NCBI GenBank assembly: GCA_019188255.1
Contig: JAETXT010000014.1
Coordinates: forward strand, 62,001 to 126,000
Length of the DNA: 64,000 nucleotides
Direction of reading: 5' to 3'
Source: Verticillium longisporum
Taxonomy: Eukaryota; Ascomycota; Sordariomycetes; Glomerellales; Plectosphaerellaceae
Shown: piece by piece, positions 1 through 10,672 of the stretch
Layout: each line of letters starts with the position of its first letter
Position numbering within the stretch: the stretch's first letter is position 1
Notes under the pieces: generated by a model
Seen by the model: the letters and a program-made list of their open reading frames with translations, nothing else
Databases searched by the model: none
Told to the model about the DNA's origin: nothing
Translations under genes and position numbers: made by a program

Positions 1-1
1 C

Positions 2-433
2 GCTGGCTGCGGCACAGGTCTTGTTGGCGTGGAGCTTGCCAAGGTGGGCGCCAAGCACATCGATGGTGTCGACCTGAGCCCCGGTATGCTCAAGGTAGCT
101 CAGAAGCTCAGAGTATATCGTGCACTGGAGGCAGTTGACCTGTCACAGCCTCTAGGGCGAGCCAATGCATCGTACGACGTGGTTGTGTGCGTAGGAACAA
201 TGACAGAGGGTCACGTCGGCCCTGCTGCAATTGCTGAATTTGTGAGGGTACTTAAGAAGGGTGGTTATCTTGTTGCTACCATTCTCTTCTCAATTTGGGA
301 GAACGGCGGTTATGAGAAGCGTGTCAAGGAACTAGTCACCGCCGGCAAGGTAGCCTTTGTAAGCGCCAACCTCGAGGACTACCGAAGGGGCGCGGGCGTG
401 CAGGCTCGTATGCTTGTTCTCCAGGCTCTATAG
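2..433 (+). CDS. Class I SAM-dependent methyltransferase, 3' part
   Basis: This is the C-terminal part of a gene that starts before the window. The open frame begins at base 2 and encodes AGCGTGLVGVELAKVGA, a glycine-rich motif I that binds S-adenosylmethionine, then DGVDLSPGML, with the acidic residue that contacts the ribose. YDVVVCVGTMTEGHV corresponds to motif IV, and a predicted helix and strand (VRVLKKGGYLVATI) match the post-II region of the Rossmann-like fold. The substrate cannot be told from this fragment; relatives include Williams-Beuren-type methyltransferases and small-molecule methyltransferases of secondary metabolism. The frame closes with TAG at 431-433. No intron is visible in the visible part. 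Confidence 0.75.
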   Translation, partial: AGCGTGLVGVELAKVGAKHIDGVDLSPGMLKVAQKLRVYRALEAVDLSQPLGRANASYDVVVCVGTMTEGHVGPAAIAEFVRVLKKGGYLVATILFSIWENGGYEKRVKELVTAGKVAFVSANLEDYRRGAGVQARMLVLQAL

Positions 434-527
434 TCCATACACAAAGGACCATTCAGCGCTGTCGACAATTACATTACGTTTTGCTATTTACGACTCTCTT
501 CTCTTTATCTATATACAGCCCTTACTC

Positions 528-1161
528 TCAAGAAGTGTACACGCAGCTGTCGGGGTTCTTGACCTCAGTAGCACGGGCCGAGATACTGAGGCAACCCTCG
601 TTACCGCCTGGCTGATTGACACCAGCCGACACCCAGAGACTCCATGCCCCGTCGATGCTGTTAGGGCAGGCGATGAAACCAGCGCCGTTGAGAGTGAGGT
701 CGCCAACCTCATCAAGAACCCAGCCAGTACGTTCGCCGTTTCGGGGGAGGCTGGGCGCCCGTGGTGTAGCCAAGGTTGCCCTGACCTGTGTTGTGGTCAG
801 TACGTCTATGCGGTGTGGAGAGGGGCACAACATCACATACCCATGCCTGAGCGATCGGCATACAACTGCTGAGGCGTAGCCGAAGTACTGTAGAGGTAGA
901 GACCGCCGTCATCATTCAGGTAAAATGTGGCGCTGCCACTGCTGTTGCCGCACGAGCCGTCGCAAGTGGCGTTCTGGCTGGGAAGATTGAGGAAAAGGCT
1001 GCCCTGCGCAGCGCTGACATCTGCGAAATGAACGGGGCTGGCGGACCGGAGGGCGAGCAAATTGAACTTGGCGCCGGCAGGAGGGGCCCGGATGAAGCTG
1101 GGAGTGCCGCAGCCGAGGCGGCAGCAGCGAAGGAGGCGGCACCAAGGATTTGGAAGTGCAT
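528..1161 (-). CDS. PhiA-like secreted cell-wall protein (frame interrupted)
   Basis: The start MHFQILGAASFAAAASAAA is a signal peptide. Downstream blocks FNLLALRSASPVHFADVSA, ATFYLNDDGGLYLYST and NGERTGWVLDEVGDLTL match the PhiA family of fungal wall proteins, first known from phialide development. One intron at 786-840 has a GTATGT donor, a CTGAC branch site and a CAG acceptor. As given the frame breaks twice: near 1102 (one base missing after the signal peptide) and at the G run 753-757 (two bases missing). With both restored the protein would be 193 residues, the usual family length. Either two homopolymer errors or a young pseudogene; I favour error because every conserved block is intact. 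The stop is at 528. Confidence 0.72.
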
Positions 1162-2515
1162 GGTGGCAAGGTGTTATCTTTGGTGAACTTGGGCCGGATT
1201 TAATTGAATTCCAAAGTATTTAGTATAAGATAGAGTAGCCAGCTATATAGATTTGTTGCAATTCCCTCCTTATATACTCAAGAGACGTGCACGCTGAAAT
1301 GGCCGAATGTGTTGTCTTGTGGGCTCTACGATGATCTTCTCGTAATGCCGGCATTGGCGAGCCGAGTCCGATCGACGGTAGACTAATGGGGCCGAGAGGC
1401 ACAATACGAGAAACTTCGGACCCTGTCTGGAAGGAATCGTCCCTCGTATTGCCCTTCTACGTCACGCAGTCAGGAACTAGTCATGTCAGGGGCCTAGAGC
1501 CCCAGATTTCCCTGCGTCAGGCGGCTTGGGTATTATGGGGTAGGCGCGTTAAAAATGCTGGAAAGCTGTGATGAATGATTTCATGGACTGGACATCGACT
1601 GTGGCTCCAATAATGGCCCATCACCTGTGGGCGTAGGGCCGACAATTGCAGCTGACTCCTGGCCTGAGATCAGCGTGACATGCAGACAAAGATATACGAG
1701 GCGCTAAGTGTCACGGAGCAAAATGTTCGGGGCACTGGCGGTCCCGAATGCTGATTGAAGCCAATCCCCGTTATTCAAATTGGACAGCCGGGGTAGGAAA
1801 TCGTGATTGACATCGACGATAAAAATGACACAGGTCTTTGAACTGATTTCTAGTACAGATCGTCGACTACCATGCCATGTACGTAGTCATAGCCTGGGAG
1901 AACTGGCTAGATCGTGCAATCCCGGCAGAGCTCTGACCCTCACGCTCGACCACTCACATTACAGGCAATCAATCTACTGGAAATTCAAGGATCCCGTCCT
2001 GTGCCTTATCGACAGTAACAAATTACTGTCTTTGGATGTTGGCGTCGTTGCGCGACTTATATCCGGCGACATCAGCCTGACTCCGAACTGGCGGTGCCAA
2101 ACAAATTCAGTTCCCACCTAATGGACTAACGAGGAGATTTTCAAAGCGAACAAGCCTAACTTCTTTGGCGTCAACTCAAACCAAGGATGGGGCTACCTGC
2201 AGTGGCAAAAGTCCTCGGGTCGCCATGCTGCTCTTCAACGCCTAGACGGGATCTTGCCAATATCACTGATGCTTACATCACTAGAACTGAGAACACTGGG
2301 TGAGGGAATAACATGATGTCGATTGGAGAGGGGCTTGAGAAGTACCCGGGAGAACACTAAACTTTAACCTGGGTAAGAATCCTGGGAGCCCATCTTGTCT
2401 GTAACCGTCCCGGACCACGGCTTTCTTGGCTATGCCTAGCTTCCGGAAAGGCGCTTGTTAGGTGAATGACCAAGAGCACAATCACCCACCAAAGTGGTCT
2501 CAAATCTTCGTTGAA
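1162..2515. other. Intergenic region with a possible gene relic
   Basis: No complete gene is visible. Around 2131-2210 on the plus strand a frame reads NKPNFFGVNSNQGWGYLQWQ, and a second frame around 2253-2310 reads DLANITDAYITRTENTG. Together they look like a decayed piece of a secreted-enzyme gene with a frameshift between them. I cannot name the family. The rest shows no coding or RNA signal. Confidence 0.3.
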
Positions 2516-4470
2516 TCAAGTTCCATATCCCAGTGCAAGTTGAGCGATAAGAGAATTGCACGTTGCCGAAAGAGACTTGTCAACTGAAGGATCGGCCGCG
2601 TGATTCCAAAGTTTTGACCGAAACTTAGTGTCTGTCAGGTTGAGGGGGCCTTCAGCAGCAGTATGCTCTACTTCTCCCAAGGCAATGCCGTTACCTTGTT
2701 TCTTGGTGTCATTGTCCCAAGACGGGGTGGGCTTCCATTGAGAAGACTTGCGGGCGTCGCGAACCTCCTCGTAAAGCTGGTCCACTTCTTCCAGACTGAG
2801 TCCCTTTGTCTCGTAGATCATGAGCCAGACAAAAATGATGCAGATAAAGCAGGCGCCGAACCATACGAAGAAGATCTTAGATTGCAGATTGGCGTAACCT
2901 TCTCCGTAGTTGACGAGGTATGGGGTAGAATAAGCAATGGCCCAGTTCAGCAGCCAGTTGGTGGCTGTGGTGATGCTAAGTGACTTGGCGCGCGTCTTGA
3001 GGGGAAAGATCTCGCCTGTGACTACCCAGGCCAAGGGTCCCCAAGTCGATGCAAAGAAAAAGATGTAAATGCAGACGAAGGACACAGCAGCCCTCTGCCC
3101 TCCCAGGCTTTTCACAAAGATTTCGCCGTTTTCGTGCTGGCCCGACGAAACTGTGCCCGAAACAGCAACAATAAGCTGAGAGATGCACATGCCGATAGCG
3201 CCCCAAAGTAGAAGCGGTCTTCGCCCCCATTTATCAACCGCATACATGCCGGGGATGGTGGATGCAACATTGATGGCGGACGTGATCATGGAGACGGTGA
3301 ACCCACTCGACACTCCAGAGTTCTCAAAGTATTTGGTGCCGTAGTAGAAGATAAAGTTTATGCCTGCGCTGAGTTAGCGTTGTGCGTGATAGCAACCCGA
3401 TAGCGGCTCAAAAGCTTCGGTATCTGGGGAGATGAACATACCAGTCAGTTGCTGCAAGGCTTGCAAGGCCATGCCGGTGAGCTGCCTTTTGAGGATAGGG
3501 GGCTTGAAGCAGTCAAGATATGAGCCTTGGCCCATGCGCATCTCAAACTCGTGGTTCGCGTGGACTTCGGCCAGTTCTGCCACAATGGCTTGATGATCCG
3601 TAGGCAGGCGTCGCAGACGACTTAGCGACTTCGCGGCTTGCTCGGCATTGTCTTTCTTAATCAAGAATCGTGGTGTTTCGGGAAGAATGAGCAAGCCAGA
3701 GAAAAGGATAAGAGACCATGCCAATTGAATGCCAATAGGGATACGGTACGATCCAGAGTCATCACGGCGCGCCGTGGCATTATTGACAACAGCCGCAAGC
3801 AGGAGGCCAATGGTGATGGCCCATTGATAAGCTCCGACGATAAATCCACGAATCCATTTGGGGGCTGTCTCGGACTGGTAAAGAGGAACTGTGGCATCTG
3901 ATGTTAGTAACCCTTATTGACTACCGTCGCTCAGGAAAACAGCGATTAAGCAGCCGACTTACTCATGGCAGATATGAGACCAACACCAAGACCAGCGAAG
4001 AAGCGGCCGGCCAAGAACAGCGGAATAGACGTGGCAATAGTGTGAAGCACAACGCCTAGGTTGAAAACCCAAGTTGAGATCATCAATCCCATGCGACGGC
4101 CGATATAATCCGAGAGGAGGGGAGAAAACAGGGCGCCGAAGAACGTGCCAGCAGAAAGAATGGACACAATGGCAGATTCCTGGGATGTCGTGATGTTCGG
4201 GTTGCCTTCCGCGTCCACATGCCCGGTGCTGAAAAGCTGTTGCCAGTATGGCATCGCCAAAATACCACTGATAGTACCTGTGTCATAACTTTCGCAAGCT
4301 CAAAGTCAGCATAGTGTGTCTTCGATGAGGGTAGACGCCGGCCTCGAGAAATCAACTCACCCGAACAACACACCACCAAACGCAACGAACAGGCCGACAC
4401 CAATCGCAGGCCATGCTTTACCGGCTTCATTCTCTGGTCTGGAAAGAGAAAGATTTTTGAGGAGGCTCAT
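2516..4470 (-). CDS. MFS sugar transporter (hexose:H+ symporter type)
   Basis: Four exons (4470-4361, 4288-3963, 3897-3442, 3363-2516) join in frame to 579 residues, normal for fungal sugar porters. The introns are 72, 65 and 78 nt with GTGAGT, GTAAGT and GTATGT donors. Sugar-porter signatures occur in order: GGVLFGYDTGTISGI in helix 1, DYIGRR in the first cytoplasmic loop, VPLYQSETAPKWIRG after helix 4, PETPRFLIKK before the central loop, QQLTGINFIFYYG in helix 7, DKWGRR, and a C-terminal ETKGLSLEEVDQLYEEV in place of the usual PESKG. The protein should sit in the plasma membrane with 12 helices. It is transcribed away from the GH32 gene at 6078, so uptake of fructose or sucrose is a reasonable guess; the substrate itself is not readable from sequence. 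Confidence 0.9.
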
Positions 4471-5432
4471 TGTAAACGCAATTCAACAAGTTGAAATAAA
4501 TCGTTGACAAGCAGTGGGCTTTCAGGAAAAGGAGCCAGATGTTCTCATAGAGGTTATTATCAACAATCAAAGTCCGTTGATCCGTGTAGACCTCAATGCT
4601 CATCATCTGCCAGAGTGCAGAGCTGGTCCCTTTTTATGCTTCGGATGATTTTACTTCCAGGCGCGGACGTATTCGAGAAGCTCATTGTCGCAAGCCCTTC
4701 GGCATCGCCGAAAGTCACATGGCTGTGTCTTCAGTCTTGCAATGTCCTCCATGATACCGTAAAACCATAACCAGCTGATTGTTGATGGAGTGTTCTTGTG
4801 GCTCAGAGAGGATCAAGCTGGTTCGTACCCCTGCTCGCCGATGTGAGGCTTCGTCGATCCACTCTCTGGGGGATTGACCACGAATAGCAGGTGGTAATGT
4901 TGACGCTGGAGGCTTAAAAGGAGCTTTTCTCGCTGAATTAACGGAGAGTGCAATGACATCCACCCGAGAGGCCTGGTACTACCATGGCCATCGCGGATGA
5001 ACCATCGGCCATGAGCTGAATGCGTGATAATCGTCCTGCACCCTCAACCTACCCACGGATGCCTCGGTAGCTGTAGTGACGCCTTTTACTACTTGACAGC
5101 GTCCAATGAGGAAGCAAAGATCCAAGCGAAGGTGGATCTGGAGGTTATGTGACCTCTTATCTGCCCGGACTGACAACGTCAAGCAAGCAGCTCTAGCTGT
5201 CGCACCAAGGCATGCTAAGTCGAACTATAGAAGCCATGCATGCGGACGCCCGTTTGTTTCCTTCAAGTTGTGCACTGACCAGCCTTGCAGTTGAATCGTC
5301 CAACGATTGATTGTAGATCATCCCCGCCCCCGGCCCCATGAAAGATGGCACCATTCGAATGCGGGGATTGGGGACGGGGGTTTTCCATCGGCTTACTGGC
5401 TGACACGAAAGAGCCAAGACTCCGAGCGGTCC

Positions 5433-5460
5433 TTCTAGCGCCTTTCTAGAGCCCTTCTAG
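5433..5460 (+). promoter_or_regulatory. Three TTCTAG repeats at 11-bp spacing
   Basis: TTCTAG occurs at 5433-5438, 5444-5449 and 5455-5460, so the start points are 11 and 11 bp apart, about one helical turn. All three sit in similar context (CCTTCTAGCG, CCTTTCTAGA, CCCTTCTAGC). Phased repeats in the middle of a divergent promoter are a plausible binding site for a regulator; which one is unknown. Confidence 0.35.
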
Positions 5461-5960
5461 CGGTATTGTCGCATGCTTCGCGAACAAAATATCCCGCAAA
5501 TGTGCCAGGGGCTACCTCATGCTTCCTCCATGGCTAACTCCAACCGAACATCTGATAGGCGCCATCGATAACTGGTGGAGTCAGGCGGACTGTGTGAGAG
5601 CATTCAGATATCTCATGTCGATCATGATGAAGAGGGGATGGAGGCTACAGGTAGGCATGGAGAAGCGGCGTCCCCGAAATCTAGCCACAAGTAGCAACTC
5701 ACTTAGAAGATCGCTGGCAGCGGAGAACGACTGTGTCTTCGCGAAGACAGAACGGTAGGCGTGGTAGGTTTCGTGCAGGGGAGCAAAATAACCAGTGGCC
5801 TAGATTGTTGCCAGACTGCGAAAGACGATGTACTGTACAATACTCAATTCCGCTTGTGTAGCGGCGGACAAGGGCTGGAGCGAGAGCGTTGTGCCCTTTG
5901 GCTCATCACTGTTCGAACAAGTTCGATCACATCTTGAACCAGACAGAGATCTCTAAAGAA

Positions 5961-5968
5961 TATAAATA
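5961..5968 (+). promoter_or_regulatory. TATA box of the GH32 gene
   Basis: TATAAATA lies 110-117 bp upstream of the ATG at 6078 and is followed by a pyrimidine-rich stretch (6001-6065), the usual arrangement of a strong, regulated fungal promoter. Confidence 0.6.
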
Positions 5969-6077
5969 GGCCCTCGTTTCTTCAGAATTTATCTAGTTCT
6001 CAGGATACCTCGCACTCACCCACATCCCTTTTTTCCATCATAGACAAAGAGGGTACTCTTTTCACTCAGCTCACAAG

Positions 6078-8115
6078 ATGAACGACTCAACCAATTTTTT
6101 GAAGCTTTGTTTGATCATGAGCACTGCCTCAAGGGTGCTTGCTGGTCCTGTTAAACCAGAGCGTCATGTCCAAACTTGCAATGGACTCGTCAACCCTGGC
6201 TTCGAGACTGGCAGCCTCGAAGGCTGGCAGGTAGTTGACGGTAACGCGTTTGGCAACATCTCAGTCACAGATTCGGTGACATATTGGGACGGACCGTTTC
6301 ATCAAGACCAGAAGTACTTCATCTTGGGCACCGCCCAGGCTGGAGAAACTGCCATTGGTAACTTGAAGTCGAGCTCTTTCCGCGCCACGTCCAACTTAAG
6401 CTTCCTGATTGGCGGGGGTATGACCCGGATCATCTGTACGTCGGTTTAGTCAGGGACCAAGACAACAAGCTTCTCCTGCGCCAGACTGGCATCAACGACG
6501 AGGCCCTCATTCGGATCATCTGGGACACGAGCGAGTGGGCCGGCGAACAGGTACATATTATTGTCCACGACAGTAGCACGAAGGAGTCATGGGGCCACAT
6601 CAACTTTGACGACCTACGAATTGGACGCCATGCTCTTGGCAACGGTCAAGGTCGGACCTTCCATGTTATCGGACAGTCAAATCAACCTCCGCGTGACAGT
6701 TCGCCAGCATGTTCCTTGTATGCCGAGGACCCAATCCGTCCACAGTATCATTACACCCCGTACCAGGGGTGGATCAACGATCCTGCCGGACTTTCCCAAT
6801 GGAATGGACAACACCATCTCTTCAGCCAATTCTTTCCCGACTCTCCTTTCTGGGGGCCAATGCACTGGGCTCACGCAGAGAGTACCGATGCTGTACACTG
6901 GCGCACGCTGCCGGATGCGCTCTCGCCGAAGAAGACTCAGATACCCGGAGATGAGTCAGGACGGTTCACTGGAAGTGCGATGATTCACGAAAATGAACTG
7001 CATCTCGTCTTCACGGAGTACGTTGATGTACGGGCCCACCCGCATGCCGTGCAAGAGACCGTCGATGTCTCAAGTAGCAAAGACGGCATCAACTTCAAGC
7101 CTTACGCTCACAATCCGGTCATCCCTGGCCCCCAGACGGAGCTCCTGTTTTCTTCCGTGATCCCAAGGTGTTCTATGACCCGACGGACGACTCTTGGAAG
7201 ATGGTCGTTGGTGCAACAAACAGCGTTGACGGGCAGGTGCAGCTGTACCGTTCCATCGATGGCCCGTTCTCCTGGTCTCATGTGGGCATAATGTACACTG
7301 GAAATGGCAGCACCGGGCCCCTTTGGGAATGTCCCAATTTCTTCCCTCTCGAAGATAAATGGGTTCTCTTTTATGGAGGAAACGGCCTTGGGTGGTACGA
7401 AACCGGCTCCTTTAACGGATCAGTATTCGTCAGTGAGAAGCGAGGTCTCCTCGATGCTGGCCCCGCAAGCTACGCAATGCAGTGGTACAAGGATCAGTCT
7501 GGGCGTGATCTCGCCATTACTTGGATGGGCAACTGGCCGACTCCAAAGTGGCCAAGTCGCGCCAACGGCTGGGCAGGCCAGCAGTCTATCACCAGAGAGC
7601 TATTCCTTCGCGATGACGGAGGTCTGGGTAGCCGCCCCATTCCAGAGTTGGAGAGTCTTGCTCAGGGCAAGGTTCAACGATCGGGGCCTGTACTTGTGGA
7701 CGATATAGCCCACATCATCGGAAGCTCGAACACGGCCAGAGTAAAGCTCAGCATTGACTTGGGAACCACAACAGCTTCTTCCTTCACGTTGGCTCTATTC
7801 CAGTCGAGTGAGGAATGTACCCTGCTCACTTATGACGCTAAAAGCCACATTCTGACCTTGGACACTACGGGCGCAGGCTACGGACAGCCTGGGCTGTGGG
7901 AAGCCTCAATTGCAGTGCCTGTGGAAAACAAATTGGCCATGGACATATTTCTTGACCGTTCAGTCCTGGAGATTTTCATCGGGGACGGTACCGTGTTTTC
8001 TGCCAATGTTTTTCCTCGCTACCAGGAGTCGACCGACATTAGCATTGTAGCTAACGATGGTGTTGTTGCTCTCGAGGCCGCCTCCGTGACGCCGCTCGGC
8101 TCGAGCTGGTGTTGA
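6078..8115 (+). CDS. Secreted GH32 fructan hydrolase (levanase/inulinase/invertase; frame interrupted)
   Basis: The start carries a signal peptide (to about VLAG at residue 23). Residues about 35-180 form an extra N-terminal domain beginning NPGFETGSLEGWQVVDGN, of the galactose-binding-like type often fused to fungal GH32. The catalytic five-blade propeller follows with WINDPAG (nucleophile Asp), RDPKVFYD (transition-state stabiliser) and WECPNFF (acid/base Glu); a C-terminal beta-sandwich includes LDRSVLEIFIGDG. The frame breaks at the G run 6414-6418 (one G missing) and near 7142-7146 (one C missing). With both restored, 679 residues without introns. It should cleave beta-fructosidic bonds in levan, inulin or sucrose outside the cell. 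It is divergent from a sugar transporter, which supports a shared role. All catalytic residues are present, so sequencing error is likelier than decay. Confidence 0.85.
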
Positions 8116-8623
8116 AAACCGTCATTATCAACAGATTGGGACTATGCCTGGGATGATAGCTTAAGAACACATCTTCATTAGCTAAGGCATAAATCAACGT
8201 ACATACAGTCTGCTCATACCCATACTACTCCTCACAATGCGGGATTTTCTTCAGTGACCTAACGTTCAGCAACGTTTGATCTAAGTTCACTAACCGAGCA
8301 TCCTCCATGTGCCGTGCTAAGCTCCAGGGAAGTGAGGGGTAAGCCTGGGCAGGGATCGTCGCCTGGGGTATTGAGTCCGGGGTCACAAGGGGGCCACAAG
8401 GGGGCCACCATTTTGCATGGTGCATCGCCTGCAGGAAGCCACATGCTGTGTGAGTGGCCACCCAACCAAGTCAGACCGTTGTCCCAGCTGGTAAGCTTTT
8501 GGGCGTTTTGACTACAAAACCACCATCCCCGGCCAGGAATTTTTGAGATGATGAGAATCAAGTCCCGCCTTCTGGGAGCTTATAGAGAACTTCAATTGCT
8601 ATACAGTCGTTCAACACATCTCA
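8116..8623. other. Intergenic spacer
   Basis: Holds the GH32 3' end and the promoter of the next gene. The only structure seen is an 11-bp tandem duplication (CACAAGGGGGC at 8384-8394 and 8395-8405). No coding signal. Confidence 0.4.
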
Positions 8624-9733
8624 ATGGCCGGCCTACCCACGCCCGAGCAGTTGAAGCCGACCGCTCACGACAAATTGACCCTTGAAGCATGGTCTCAGGG
8701 TTTCATGATTGGTGCCCTCATCATCATGCTTGGAATCACGCTTGCGAATATGCGAAAGGGGGTTCTCCTGCATAAGCTTATCTTTATAGAGGTAGTCGCC
8801 GTGTTCATCCCAGTGCGCTCTTTGGATTGTTCACTAAGACTTAAGCAGCTCATACTTGCCGTCCCTAACGGATTTTTATCTTTTTCGAACCACCGGTCTA
8901 TGGCTGGTTTCTTTCATCGACAGTCATTCTGTTGCTCGCGTCTTGGACTCTGCACAATGTTATCGCTTGGATGAAAAGCAAGCCTTTTCTGGGACGTCGA
9001 GGCAACCTAATTTACATCGGCAGCGTCATCCTAGTTCAGCCCTACTGGATCTTGGAAGTCTATGCGAACTTCGCCTTCTTCAATACCCCCAATAGTCGTC
9101 TCTTCGTTACCACTCGGCCTTTTGAAGCAGTCTTTCGGTAATGGCGTCACCCTTTCCCATCTTTTCTTCTTATCCGCGTTGGCGAGTGTAGTGAGCTGAC
9201 ATGATGGCGCCAGAGACCCATGGTGGATATTCACCATTGTGAATCTCTTCTGGAATATAAAATTCCGTTACGAACTTGATTTTGCCACAGTTGTCAGAGT
9301 GTCGCCACGTTTTGGGGTCTTACTTTTCTGCATGATTCTCAGCCTGATTTTCATTGTTGTAGATTTGCTTTCGGTCACACCTGTGATTAATATCGGTGTC
9401 ATCAATCCTTTTTGGAAGTTTGCTTTCATTTTCAAATGTTTCACCGACAGTATCATTCTTGACGACTTCAAGGCGTCTCTGGACAGACTGAGTCAACATC
9501 GTCTAGCCCAGATTCTTCCCTTCAACATCATGGGCAGCACGAGCTGCGAGCACGAATTTCGCCACAGGGCTGGGGCATATAAGGCGGTGTGGCTTAGTGG
9601 GGGTCAGTTGCAATCTGATTCAAGCCAAGTCAACAATACCCTTTCTAGAACGAAGGAGATCGAGCTCTTAGATGATGGTGACTTGAGTTATCCACCTCCT
9701 ATAGTTGTCCGTCACATAGAAGACCGAACCTGA
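8624..9733 (+). CDS. Conserved fungal integral membrane protein (frame interrupted)
   Basis: Three exons: 8624-8791, 8849-9137 and 9214-9733, with introns of 57 and 76 nt. The protein starts MAGLPTPEQLKPT. Several hydrophobic helices follow, including a segment in GFMIGALIIMLGITLANM, one around VILLLASWTLHNVIAW, one in IYIGSVILVQPYWILEVY and another in FGVLLFCMILSLIFIVVDLL. Conserved-looking stretches are RDPWWIFTIVNLFWNIK and INPFWKFAFIFKCFTDSIILDDF. This pattern is shared by a family of uncharacterised multi-pass proteins of filamentous fungi. One T is missing from the run at 8873-8877; adding it joins exon 2 into frame and gives 325 residues. Function unknown; no enzyme motif is visible. 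Confidence 0.72.
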
Positions 9734-10672
9734 GTTTGTTGTTCACTTGATGCTTCATAGCCTTGATCATCGCCTTCTCGCCATGGGGCGACAGTAAGAA
9801 TCATTCCATCAAATCTTACCAACACAGCTTCTGGATCGAGAGTCAGTTGAGTTCGTTCGCGTGAGCGGTGCAATCACCTTTCTGGGTTTCTTGCAAACCA
9901 AAATAGAACCCTACTGGAACGCTTCGCACAAGGAACGGTTTGAATTCGACTTGGTTGTGCTAACGGAGGCCCGATGATTGAGTCGGCTAGATGAGGAACA
10001 GCTTGGATTCGGTTAAGAGAATGACCTTCATGAACTTGTAGCTATCGGTGTTGAACGCCTCCAGAGCTAATGTTTGGCAGATATCCGATCTTTCAATTCC
10101 CATCCGTGATTGGTCCGGGCGATTAGCGGAGTAAATCCGCTCGCGGGACCTGGTTGCCAACACGCGACTGCTTAGCGCCCTGGTGACGGAGACAGCGATG
10201 GTTGCACCGCTCAGCTTGGAATGGCTGCATCCAACATACGACTCGGTTTACCGTCTTGCGGTAGCAGCCACGTGCACAGGTCTCGGTATGCTCTTTGCCC
10301 ACCTCAATTCAATTCAACGCTCTTACTGATGCGATGCAGCTGCTCGACGCCACCGCCCCTGTCCTTCCTTACGCTTGACGAAACGAAGAGCACCTTCTCA
10401 CGACCACGAAAGGCGTGATCAGCTTCACCCAGCAACGGTCCGTCGCGGCTGTCCCGAGATCTATATTTTTCCCGGCTGGACCCAGAACCCACGGCTCTTC
10501 TCTTGAAGCAAGACTGCCGGTGATCCTACAAAACTTGCTACAGCACCATGTTCTGATCGCGAACTGGTAGCCCCATACCCCACGTTTCTGCAAGTCTCGT
10601 ATTGAGCCAAGCGCCCAGGACCATATCGCGACGTTGCGCCGTGTCGCATATCACAAGCAACAAGTATTCGCA
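9734..10672. other. Intergenic spacer
   Basis: About 940 bp with no supported gene, RNA or repeat. Confidence 0.4.

Larger units (their letters stand above)
4471..6077. promoter_or_regulatory. Divergent promoter region between sugar transporter and GH32
   Basis: This 1.6-kb spacer separates two divergent genes. It holds a TATA box for the GH32 gene (5961-5968), a set of three TTCTAG repeats (5433-5460), and GC-rich blocks containing 5'-SYGGRG matches, the consensus of the carbon catabolite repressor CreA: CCCCGC at 5322-5327 (minus orientation), GCGGGG at 5361-5366 and GTGGAG near 5576. CreA matches are short and occur by chance, so they are suggestive only. I see no convincing gene here; the small open frames lack family features. 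Confidence 0.4.

Noticed and set aside
4811..4835. GGTTCGTACCC, similar to a tRNA T-loop
   Set aside because: The flanking bases cannot pair into a T-stem and no matching A box or acceptor stem is present. No tRNA or rRNA was found in the window.
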